From Lingula anatina (lineage: Eukaryota > Brachiopoda > Lingulata > Lingulida > Lingulidae), in NCBI RefSeq assembly GCF_001039355.2, contig NW_019773737.1, positions 429,031 through 487,277 on the forward strand: a DNA stretch of 58,247 bases, written 5' to 3'. A program made the translations under genes and the position numbers. Numbering within the stretch: the first letter of the stretch is position 1; every line of letters begins with the position of its first letter. Below the pieces are notes generated by a model that saw nothing but the letters and a program-made list of their open reading frames with translations, searched no databases and was not told the origin of the DNA. Shown in pieces: positions 49,616 through 58,247 of the stretch.

Positions 49616-49981
49616 TTAATTAGCATGGGACCAGAAAGTGAGTTTTGTTGTTGCATCAGGGAGATTGTCCTGCAGTTTGGTATTCCCGTAACTTAGAATT
49701 GTGGTGTCATCTACATATTTGAATGTGCCCCTTTTTGTGCTCAGGTCGTTAATCATAATAACAAATAAAACTGAACCAAGTCTTGTTCCTTGTGATACAC
49801 CTGCATTAATGCGTTGCCAGTTTGATTTCACACTACCTATCTTGACACTCTGTTTCCTCTCAGCCAGGAAGCTGTAAATCCAGTTTGAAATAATTCCTGG
49901 GATATCTAATCCAAACAGCTTTTGATAAAGCAGGGTGTGGTCTATTCTATCGAATACTTTGGTATAATCAACCCAAAGCAT
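49616..49981 (-). pseudogene. RT catalytic segment of the LINE remnant
   Basis: The longest intact piece, 121 residues. It holds motif A (DYTKVFD), motif B (GVSQGTRLGSVL) and motif C (YVDD), so it belongs to the reverse-transcriptase family of animal non-LTR elements. A TGA lies immediately before its first methionine and a stop after FWSHAN. Confidence 0.85.
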
Positions 49982-50179
49982 TCAGGCATATTGTCCTAGA
50001 GTGTCAGTCTGCCTTGCAATAAGGTCTATGGCTTCGATCAGTGAGTATGTCGTACAAGTCCCTTTCATGCTGCCGAACTGCCTAAGGTCTTATTGGTCAC
50101 AATGTTCTAAATCCATTTAACAATAAAAACATTCAATAACTTAGAGAGCGCCGGAGTTAGAAATATGGGTCTAATGTCC

Positions 50180-51074
50180 AGGCCTTCCCAACTACCAGAC
50201 TCGGCACCTACGGGTCCAGTATAAACCGGTTTATCAGACCACACTACCCGTTTTCAAGGTGTGTGTCAGATCGCATTACAGAGTATCAGCCACCACACCG
50301 ATTTTGCCTGGTGCGCGATGTGATAGCAATGATCCTAAGCGGGGTTGGAAAGTAGTGCATCTCATCTAGATTCATGCGCTGCTGCAATTTTCTCTGTTTA
50401 TGCTAAAATCTGAGAGTATCGCAATTTTTAACATAAAATTTAGTTTCGGACATAGCCAATGATGTTTTGTAAATAAGAACTTGCAAACTTATATATTAAT
50501 TTAGAAAAGTAGACCTAATTTTGATAGCGGAAGCATATTCTGTCGGGGGTTAAATATTTTCATGACTACCGGGATGGACGAGATTGAGGGCAGGGGTAAT
50601 CCTAGAGAGGGGTGAGAAACGTCCATTGTTCTCGTCAACGAGGCCACTGGCGGTACTAGTAGATATCAGCCTGTAGTCTTGAACAAGCGCCTCGATGACG
50701 AGTGAACAGTTGTCAAAAAACAAAAGACCCAGGTGTGGTAGTTCAACTACTGTCCATGCGTGCCGCAACGACCAAACCTAATTCCTCCTCAAGGTCACAA
50801 AACAATAACCGGTACTGACGGCTAGGCTCGTCTTAATCATATAAGTAGCGCGTTTCCACTCCTTGATTGAGGGAGTCGTCTGTTGTATTCATACGACTCC
50901 TACTTGACGAAAACGAGGCGCGATACCCGGATGACAGGTAGGCTTACAGAATTTGTGATAGGGTATGATACTCTTTTATGCGATCTTACACACACCTTGA
51001 AAACGGGTAGTGTGGTCAGATATACCGGTTTATTCTGGACCCGTAGGTGCCGAGTCTGGTAGTTGGGAAGGCCT
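50180..51074. mobile_element. Non-autonomous TIR element inserted in the LINE
   Basis: Arms of 97 bp (50180-50276 and 50978-51074) match with about four differences, starting AGGCCTTCCCAACTACCAGA. It cuts the RT reading between ETDI and RPI. Flanks read AGACATCA and GGACATTA on the minus strand, an imperfect 8-bp target duplication that would fit hAT-type elements. No transposase was seen in the 895 bp. Confidence 0.85.
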
Positions 51075-51231
51075 GATGTCTGTTTCTGTGATGTTTGGAG
51101 GAGTGTACTTAGGTAGTGGTGACACATATGCATGTTTCCAGAGTGGTGGGACATATCCTTCACGAACTGATGAGTTAAATATAACACATACTGGGGCGGC
51201 TAGGTACTCTGCTAGGTCATGTAGGATCTAG

Positions 51232-51829
51232 TTGGGAATTTCGTCGTGAGCTGTAGACTTGTGTACGTTTACTTAAAAATTGCGTTAAATTACTATACGA
51301 GGAAACAATTTGGTCGTCATCATCATCAAGTCTGCATTGTCAATAATACTTCCTTTCTCTTCACGCAAGTCCTTAAAAATGCTGACTAGGGGAAGATCAT
51401 TGAACTCTATCCATTCCCAGGTAAGCCACAGATCAAACTTGAATTAATTCAATAGCTGACCCGATATGGCGCCATGCATGTTATACTGCCCTTTCATCGA
51501 ACATTGCTATCTTCACGGTGGGATAATCAGGAAAAAAATCCTTTCTTATAAAAGTCACGTTGTTGCTATTGCTTTACCCATGCATGCATTCTTTGAGTAC
51601 AAAGACTACTCAAAAGTAAAACCGTCAAAGTGTGAACCGCTTTGGATCTCAACGTGCTCTGTAACGCCACAGGTGAAGTTAAACGTGACCTCAGTGTAGA
51701 ACAAAATGAAAATAAAATCATCTAGCTGGGAACAATATAACAATATGAAACTGAATGCAAAAACTCCGGCATCCTCAATTTTTCATTTGCTGCTTTGTAC
51801 AAATCTTCATTTTGATATTTTGAGGGTTT
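51232..51829. other. Non-coding, edge of LINE and unassigned repeats
   Basis: Includes CCGTCAAAGTGTGAACCGCTTT (51618 region), which has a counterpart near 54208 (CCGTCCCGGTGAGAACCGCC). No gene. Confidence 0.4.
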
Positions 51830-51965
51830 TTTTTGGGTGGTGGGGAGGGGTCAGGCCACATAGATATTATGAATCCATTCAGCTTCAGGGTCTCGAACTC
51901 TTTTGTATAAGACTTTTTTTATCGCAGATTGTGTTTTTCTCATTGCATTTGACGCAAAGACCGCA

Positions 51966-52095
51966 CATCTAACACAATAGTCTACAATGACTGCCGCCAC
52001 GGTTGTAGCACATCTAACGCAATGATTGCCGCCACGGTTGTAGCACATCTAACACAATGAATGCCGCCAGGGTTAAAACACATCTAACGCAATGA
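51966..52095. repeat. 35-bp minisatellite, about 4 copies
   Basis: Units with GCACATCTAACGCAATGA and TGCCGCCACGGTTGTA. See the array at 11344-11452. Confidence 0.8.
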
Positions 52096-53141
52096 CCACC
52101 GCATGTATCAAAGATAAAGATAGTACAGATTTATTTAATTGTGCCTCAATTTATTTCCAATTTATTGTTTAAATTCTTAAATTAAAATTTTAAATAAATA
52201 AATTTAATGTATTTATTCGAAAGAGCATGTGTGCTTTTTGTATTTGTGAATCAACTTTTAATTTAATTAATTAATTTATTTATTAATTTCTATTTATTTT
52301 TTTAATAAATCCCCAGTGAAATTCCTGATATGTTAGTTCTCAAGTATAAACATACTACGTATGCTTGATATCATTTCATAATCCTTCAAAGCTTTTAATA
52401 ATTTTAATAAAGCTTTTAAAAACGAAAGTACAGTGAAAGGAAAAAGAAAGAAATATTAACTAATTATTCAAAAAAAAAAAAAAAAAAGGATTTGCACACT
52501 ACATCAAAATATATGTACCTCTTATTACAACACGTAAAATTTAACCTCCACATGTATATAAATACCCCCCCCCCCCGCAATAATCCCACTTGAGTACACA
52601 AAATACATCAATCCTGTCTATCTTCAAAATCAATACATCAATCTTAAATACATTAAACTATGACAAAATTCAAGAATAATTAGCATAGAACCGAAATAGT
52701 AGCTTGCACCCCTACAAATTACATATTCATTGTCCATGCTCGTGTGTCCATTCTTCATTATATTTGATTCTCCAGTGGGCGTTGACCCATATGTCTATAA
52801 ATGTCCTTGGCCAGGCCAAGGAATGTGAAACAAAGTGGCGTCCAGTGCTCCCCTTGCTCCGCATCAGTGACCTGATAGAAGGAAAAAAAGCCTCATGCAA
52901 AAGTAAGTGTTCTCTCTCTTTCTGACCACTGGTCATCAAGTTGGGTAATCAGTCATAACCTGGAAAAAAAGAGAAGTGACACAATTTAAACATTTTGGTC
53001 TTTTTAAGATTTCAGTAAATACAAAGTACATTATTTTGTTATGGGAATTGAAAAAAAGGGGACAAAACAGTTGGGTATGAACTAGCCAGTGCCACATTTA
53101 TTCCTATAATTGCTGCAGTTTTGCCGGTGTAACACTTACGT

Positions 53142-53323
53142 TTACGGATTAGGCCACCTGTAGAAAGGTTTTTGTGTAACCTGTGGCCAACCCTCGAGGA
53201 AAGGTGTGTCGGTCCAATCACGTCCGTCATAATCTCCGCATATTCCGTCCACCCACTGACACCATACGCGAGGTATGTTAATCTGCAGACAGTGTCTGGC
53301 CACGAAGATCTTAATGTTGAGCA
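53142..53323 (-). pseudogene. Remnant D: end of a C-like vWD last exon
   Basis: Minus strand. The 60 or so codons read LNIKIFVARHCLQINI, then VWCQWVDGICGDYDGRDWTD, then a QKPFYRWPNP end and TAA. They align with the last half of exon 3 of gene C, with the vWD signature ICGDYDG kept. The homology stops at 53323/53324, after which the unrelated flank of the 55-bp repeat starts. The rest of exon 3 and exons 1 and 2 are absent, so this is a truncated copy. The frame is open and the AATAAA at 53097-53102 is kept, so truncation may be recent. Confidence 0.8.
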
Positions 53324-53479
53324 TTTTTCACCACCAAACTGACAGAAACTACTCTAGGTTCTAGATTTCAGCTTTGCCAGCTCAATCTCGATTTCATATA
53401 TAACTCTATCAACAAAACTGGCTCTAGCCACTACCGTCAACCTTGAGGCGTTCTTCGGCAAAATTCTGCCTGGAGCGCT

Positions 53480-53715
53480 TCCATATTTGGAAGTCACAAG
53501 TCTCTTATGTCACACAGCTGTATCCGCTTGTAGCTCCATATTTGGAAGTCACAAGTCTCTTATGTCACACAGCTGTATCCGCTTGGAGCTCCATATTTGG
53601 AAGTCACAAGTCTCTTATGTCACACAGCTGTATCCGCTTGGGGCTCCATATTTGGAAGTCACAAGTCTCTTATGTCACACAGCTGTATCCGCTTGGGGCT
53701 CCATATTTGGAAGGG
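53480..53715. repeat. 55-bp minisatellite, about 4 copies
   Basis: Almost identical units starting TCCATATTTGGAAGTCACAA and ending GTATCCGCTTGGGGC. Because 55 is not a multiple of three, all three forward frames stay open, giving false proteins with repeated motifs. Confidence 0.95.
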
Positions 53716-54620
53716 GGAAAAAGGGGGGAAAGAAGGGGGAAAGGGGAAAAAACCAACACTGGTTCAAGTCCTAGAAATGTAATTCTTTTTTTTTTTTCTT
53801 TCAATTTTTGAATTTTTCGATTATTTTCTGTTTTTAATACACATCATTTATAAATATTTCTCAAGATTAAAAGAATAAGATATAAAAAAAAAACATACAT
53901 ACATACAAAGGAAAAAATAGATATGATTAATGCATCTTTGTAATCTTTTTTTCTTTCACTTTTGAAATTTCTCAATTTTCCCAACACCGCCGTCTTGGAC
54001 ACAGGCAACTGCTTGTTCACCGGTGCGAGCTCTAGAGCGCGACTAAAATTTCGTTCAGCAGAAGAATATTGTATCTCCTGGGCGGAATTATTTGCTTGTC
54101 AAAATTTGCCTCGTCTCAATTGCTACAATGAAAAGTGCATCAGTCTTTACACATTTGACATTTTTAACGCTTAATTCCCTCTTCTCAGAGGCTTGCTTAA
54201 ACTAAAACCGTCCCGGTGAGAACCGCCTTTGATACCATTGTGCTATTTAACATCATATATAGGTAAAGCGAACACTTTCCAGCTTCTCAGACAAGGGCCA
54301 ATGAACATGATTAACATCAACGTTCATAAGAAGACCATGTTTGTGGACTGGTGTGGCTCGGGGACAAATGCGACAACGTGGCTTTCGATTGTTATTACGT
54401 GTATATCCAAATTGGACCGCTCCTTTTGAAGGTAGAAAGTTTCCATTTGAGCGCATGAATTCTAAGCTAGTGTGTATGGCTCCGTGGTAATACCGCAGTC
54501 GTGTTCACAGTTCAAGAGCGCGACTTTGACTCTTTATAGCCTGAGATAATTTTCAAAATTTGCCTTTGATTACTATAAGCGGAAACACGTACGTGCGGAG
54601 TCCGGGCGGGTCCCTCCCGG
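53716..54620. repeat. Non-coding with two SINE-like pieces
   Basis: Purine-rich sequence at 53710-53760, then SINE-like pieces: 53985-54190 (CGCCGTCTTGGACACAGG, B-box-like GGTGCGAGCTC at 54022-54032) and 54420-54620 (A-box-like TGGCTCCGTGG at 54477-54487, B box lost). Both share GAGCGCGACT words and upstream GTAGAAAGTTTCCAT with 48730. No gene. Confidence 0.55.
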
Positions 54621-55600
54621 CACAGTTAATAACGTGCAGGGTTGCAAACTAAACCGAAAGCTGTCATCAACCATGGTTTCGGAGAGTCAACTTTCAGGTT
54701 GATTGGCAAACTGTCACCAGAAACCACTCTATAAACTTTTTTCTGAACACCAGACAGGCGTAGGCAGGTTACCATAGTAGTCTACCTGTACCTCTGTAGA
54801 AGCTTCTGTGAACTGTACAACTTCACGCTGTACTAGACCAAATCCAAGTTATAAACTTTCAGTACACAAGCCGTTTGTAAAGTAATGATAATGTATATAA
54901 CTGATAAAAAGATATAAATATTTATACTTGAAAATAAGTTTTATTGTATAAATGATATTTTCACATCAATAACAACACTGGTCCCCAAGAACATACTCCA
55001 CTAAATTGTTCCCTTCTTGCTCCATATTAATATCCTAATATTTGTTCATTTATTTTTAAAAAGCAGTTCTTTTTCCTCTAAAAATAATTCTTCATCCTCA
55101 CCTATATAACTGTAAAACCTGTAATGTCCTTGCACATTTCTTTTAAATGTTTTATTCCCTGCCCCCAAGTCACCCTGCCTATATCATATAATATCAAAAA
55201 ATTAATAAAATAAGTAGAAAAAAAGCTAAAAAATAGCACCAAGTAGATGATAGAAATATCATTACATACAAAACCTCAACCTCAAACACACATATATCAT
55301 AAGAATAATAAAGATTTAGTATTTGGTAAATTGATGGTGAGATACATTGCAAGACCATAAAATACCTTTTTATAGTCACTAATTTTTTATGCTGTCGTCT
55401 CTTTTAAAATCTTAAGCTTGTCTTTGTCACAAAATATATATGCAGTAAAAGAGATGTTTACAAATATTTAAAATCCTTTCAAAAATAATTGTATTTCTTA
55501 TGAGTTGAACTACAAGGGTTGTATTAATGCGAACCCCTTATTCCCAGGAACAGAGCCAAATAAATTTTTAGCAAAATGATAATTGTATTCCTTCAACAGA
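54621..55600. other. Downstream flank and probable 3' UTR of GALNS gene
   Basis: AT-rich and without a gene. AATAAA occurs on the minus strand near 54940-54945, which could end the GALNS transcript. The real end is unknown. Confidence 0.4.
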
Positions 55601-57690
55601 TCAATGCATCCACACACATTTGTAGGGATTTGAACTTGGGGCTGGTAAACACCTCCCCAGTTTTTCACATCCTATGGGTTTCCAGTTCTGAAATGAAAAT
55701 AAAAGTTAAAAGTAGTTAATATATAAACAGTTATTTTCTTAACAAATCCAAATGTTTTTTGAAGTGGGAAAGAAGTATAAATGCCAGAGTCAATGTTGTT
55801 GATATAGTGAGTTTATTAGTCTGAAAACTACAAAGTCCACCCCCAATTCCTAAAGGGGGTCTTGGTGATTCAGACTTTTCAATAAAAAAAGAGTCAGAGT
55901 TTCCCTGAAATTTCACCAATTATGGACATGCTGCGAAAATGAGGATTAATTGAAATATTTTCAATATAATTTTGGGAAAAAACTGCTAAGGCCCCTTTTA
56001 TAACCAGTTGATATACGAACTAGTAAAAATAATCCAAATGTAATAAAACACTATCAAGTCCATCAATTTGATGAGAAAATTCCTGCAATTCAAACTAGAG
56101 CTGACCATTACTCCCGTGTCACACCAGTTCAACTGAGGCTGACCGGGGTGCAAGTTGGTCTTATGATCCCTGACCACCTTGCTTATCTTCTTCATGGCAC
56201 TGTGATACTCTATGGAATTAGGACTGAAACAAGAGATAGATGAAGATGAATGTGTATTGTCATAGATGAGATAGTTTTTGTAGGTATTAGAATGTGTTAG
56301 TTGAGACAGCTGTGCCAATGGAAGGTAGGTATTAGAATGTGTTAGTTGAGACCGCTGTGCAGATGGAAGGTTGGTATTAGAATGTGATAGTTGAGACAGC
56401 TGTGCAGATGGAAGGTAGGTATTAGAATGTGTTAGTTGAGACAGCTGTGCAGATGGAAGTTTGGTATTAGAATATGTTAGTTGAGACAGCTGTGCAGATG
56501 GAAAATATGTATTAGAATGTGTTAGTTGAGACAGCTGTGCAGATGGAAGGTTGGTATTAGAATGTGTTAGTTGAGATAGCTGTGCAGATGGAAGGTTGTA
56601 ATGAAAGGTATTCTGCAGTACTGAAAAGTTGATGTAACATGTCACCCTAGATCTGCTCCAGTGGCAAAGAAACATATTACTTATTTTTTTAGAAGGGTGA
56701 GGGGTAATAACCATTTAATGCTTATTTCAGCTTTAAAAAATTACTTAATAAGTGTTAGTGCGAGCCTTATGCTTGAGTGCTGATAGCAAGTTGTGCCAGG
56801 AAAGGAATCCAAGTTAATTTCTTGAAAAAACCTGGTGACAATTGAAAGAACAATTTACAACCAACCTTATGGGATATCTCTCTCCTAGATCTCTCCCAAC
56901 ATGGAACAGAAGGGGCTGAGACGTGTGATTTCTCTGATCATGAGTTGTAACATTGATGACATTTTCTCCTCTACAAAAATCTATACCCTGAAAGTATACA
57001 AAAGAAATTTTAAATTTGTCAAATTCTGAAAACAAATTAATAAAAGATCACCGACATTTAAAATCACGAGGTAGCAAGAAATAATCCAGGCTAGATTTTA
57101 CGTGTATGACCTGGCATTAACAGTATAATGACATCATATCAATGTGCAGAATTAGACTGTTTCACAAAATGTGAAAAAAAAATGCTCAAGTTTTAAATCA
57201 ATAGTATCCTCTTTTCGTATAAACTATTCTCTAGACTAGTACAGTCAGTACAAAATAATTTAAAGTTATAGCCAACTTTTAATACAATAAAGAAGCAAAC
57301 CATTTATATAATAACAATATGTGTGGTCAATAACAATACAAATTAGGGCTTTAAAAGTTAAATAGGATTATATATGTCAGTTATGAATTAACAGTAAATA
57401 TGAGTTACTCACACATTAAGGTTTAGACTGCCATAAATTGAAAATGTCTAAAAATATGGCATGGGATCTGACCCCCCCCCCCCCCTTTTTCATTGCAGAT
57501 CTGCACTGATCTCAAAATCTGCCAACAGCCTGGAAAAACTCATCCCTGGACATTTCTCTGTTACACGGATGCGTCCAAGTTGCTCACCTGCCTGAGTTCT
57601 TGCAGTCCATTGGTCCACGTCCAGTAATGAGCTTTGTACATGCCCAGTCTAACTGCCATCATCTCATTCCCACGGTAATAAAATATTGGT
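55601..57690 (-). CDS. GALNS: N-acetylgalactosamine-6-sulfatase, last four exons (partial)
   Basis: Minus strand. Exons: 57690-57588, 56987-56866, 56223-56106 and 55687-55601, with consensus GT/AG borders and continuous phase. They encode [66 protein letters not shown]-like GQPQLNWC, then [14 protein letters not shown] and KCVWMH before TGA. This follows the C-terminal domain of animal GALNS almost word for word, including four cysteines of the tail. GALNS is a lysosomal sulfatase that removes 6-sulfate from N-acetylgalactosamine in chondroitin sulfate and galactose in keratan sulfate. The catalytic cysteine exon lies beyond the right edge of the window, so activity cannot be judged. The gene appears intact over this part. 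Alternative: a close arylsulfatase paralogue, less likely given the tail. Confidence 0.92.
56281..56596. repeat. 45-bp minisatellite in a GALNS intron, seven units
   Basis: Seven units of 45 bp (GGTATTAGAATGTGTTAGTT then GAGACAGCTGTGCAGATGGA). A period of 15 codons keeps a long minus-strand frame open, SQLTHSNT and LPSAQL repeated, fused to the next exon. It is intronic since a TTTCAG acceptor precedes the conserved exon at 56223. Confidence 0.95.
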
Positions 57691-57996
57691 CTGAAAAATG
57701 ATATAATTTGTACATGCCCAGTCTGACTGCCATCATCTCGTTACCACGGTAATAAAATATTGGTCTGAAAAATGATATAATTTGTACATGCCCAGTCTGA
57801 CTGCCATCATCTCGTTACCACGGTAATAAAATATTGGCCTGAAAAAATGATATAATTTGTACATGCCCAGTCTGACTGCCATCATCTCATTACCACGGTA
57901 ATAAAATATTGGTCTGAAAAAATGATATAATTTGTACATGTCCAGTCTGACTGCCATCACCTCATTACCACGGTAATAAAATATTGGCCTGAAAAA
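57630..57996 (-). repeat. 74/75-bp tandem repeat that multiplies a GALNS splice acceptor
   Basis: Five copies of the 5' part of one exon with its acceptor. Exon starts would be at 57690, 57764, 57838, 57913 and 57988. Only the copy at 57690 continues into AAAGCTCATTACTGG and the donor. The others run into AAATTATATCA and the next copy. Confidence 0.92.
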
Positions 57997-58247
57997 TGTG
58001 GATAGTCTCATACATATCTTCAAGCAATCATCTCAAACTCTAAGCAAGAATCTCTATAGAACTCTTTGGGACTCCCTTAACTTTCTATGGGAAATCTTTT
58101 GAATCTACTTAGTGCCAAGAGTTGGCTCCATCCACGGACTGATAGATCCGATAGACTAATAGACTAATGGTGTCCACAGACATGGGGGGGGGGGGGGGGG
58201 GTAAAATACCCCCCCCCCCCCAAAAAAAAAAAAAAAAAAAAAAAAAA
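57997..58247. other. Intron flank ending in G, C and A runs
   Basis: Presumably an intron of the GALNS gene. It ends with G, C and A homopolymers that are hard to sequence. No exon was recognised. Confidence 0.4.

Larger units (their letters stand above)
49012..51231 (-). mobile_element. Degenerate non-LTR retrotransposon, RT part
   Basis: Minus strand. Reading down from 51231 there are conserved reverse-transcriptase words in order: EYLAAPVCVIFNSSVREG, PPLWKHAYVSPLPK, then after an inserted element RPIFLTPALSKLLNV, then QFGSMKGTCTTYSLIEA, DYTKVFDRIDH (family D.SKAFD.V.H), GVSQGTRLGSVLF, and YVDD at the active site. The C-terminal part includes YACHVWHPGL and ends ALSNFKN with a stop at 49012-49014. 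It is broken by in-frame stops (for example just before MLWVDYTK at 49981), frameshifts and the insertion at 50180-51074. The 5' end is missing. Confidence 0.85.
51830..53323. repeat. Segmental duplication, copy D (partial)
   Basis: Corresponds to about 10670-13455 in order and direction, but lacks the element at 10728-11261 and several smaller pieces. It ends abruptly inside the vWD last exon at 53323. Confidence 0.8.

Noticed and set aside
50550-50768. A coding gene inside the TIR element at 50180-51074
   Set aside because: A 72-residue frame without recognisable domain; the element is too short for a transposase.
52727-52939. An exon shared by 52727-52939 and 12880-13040
   Set aside because: Conserved only as part of the segmental duplication. 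Frames differ between copies and no family was recognised.
53443-53811. Protein with SQVSYVTQLYPL repeats
   Set aside because: A 55-bp minisatellite leaves all three frames open. No start context or family.
56281-56714. Repeat protein with [14 protein letters not shown] units
   Set aside because: Minisatellite in an intron. The true exon starts at 56223 after a TTTCAG acceptor.
57630-57996. CRISPR-like regular repeats
   Set aside because: Units are contiguous, with no unique spacers, and they include a GALNS exon. The genome is animal.

Overview
This is nuclear DNA from an animal, most likely an AT-rich, highly polymorphic marine invertebrate. The species cannot be told from the sequence. 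The evidence is short GT-AG introns, TATA boxes, a lysosomal sulfatase gene whose exons match animal GALNS, a degenerate non-LTR retrotransposon, a Tc1-like transposon, tRNA-like SINE pieces and many microsatellites. No tRNA, rRNA, CRISPR or bacterial operon was seen. Most short open frames are noise or lie in repeats.

Two sets of real genes stand out. The first is a small family of secreted proteins that each carry one von Willebrand factor type D (vWD) domain. Each has three exons with the same intron phases (1, then 0). Gene A (7492-9305, +) and gene B (36899-38444, +) are complete, about 231 and 236 residues, each with a TATA box about 50 bp before the ATG. Gene C (minus) has exons 2-3 at 13271-14058, and a fitting signal-peptide exon 1 at 26596-26812. 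Gene D (53142-53323, minus) is only the end of a C-like last exon. A with C, and B with D, look like two copies of an ancestral convergent pair. The second is the 3' end of a GALNS (N-acetylgalactosamine-6-sulfatase) gene on the minus strand at 55601-57690, four exons ending in a conserved C-terminus.

The rest is layered duplication. 880-5890 is satellite-like, two tandem 2.3-kb units of ~550-bp monomers. 5330-12300 and 35575-42040 are a segmental duplication carrying genes A and B, with a third partial copy at 51830-53323. 17908-25827 and 25829-34367 are two near-identical ~8-kb copies joined at a single unknown base (25828). A scrambled, diverged third version lies at 43665-47690. A second lone N sits at 15274. 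The N at 25828 suggests that two alleles may have been placed in tandem by the assembler.

Because so much is duplicated, empty sites can be compared with filled ones. Four TIR or foldback elements (3674-3956, 10728-11261, 29263-29519, 39988-41461) have an unoccupied paralogous site in this window, so their ends and target-site duplications can be read directly. A fifth element (50180-51074) interrupts the reverse-transcriptase frame of the LINE.

The most interesting biology is the vWD family: A and B differ more in the latter part of exon 2 than in the adjacent intron, B has a tandemly multiplied splice donor, and exon 1 of C is present in one 8-kb copy and precisely absent from the other. 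GALNS shows a mirror of the donor case: a tandemly multiplied splice acceptor.
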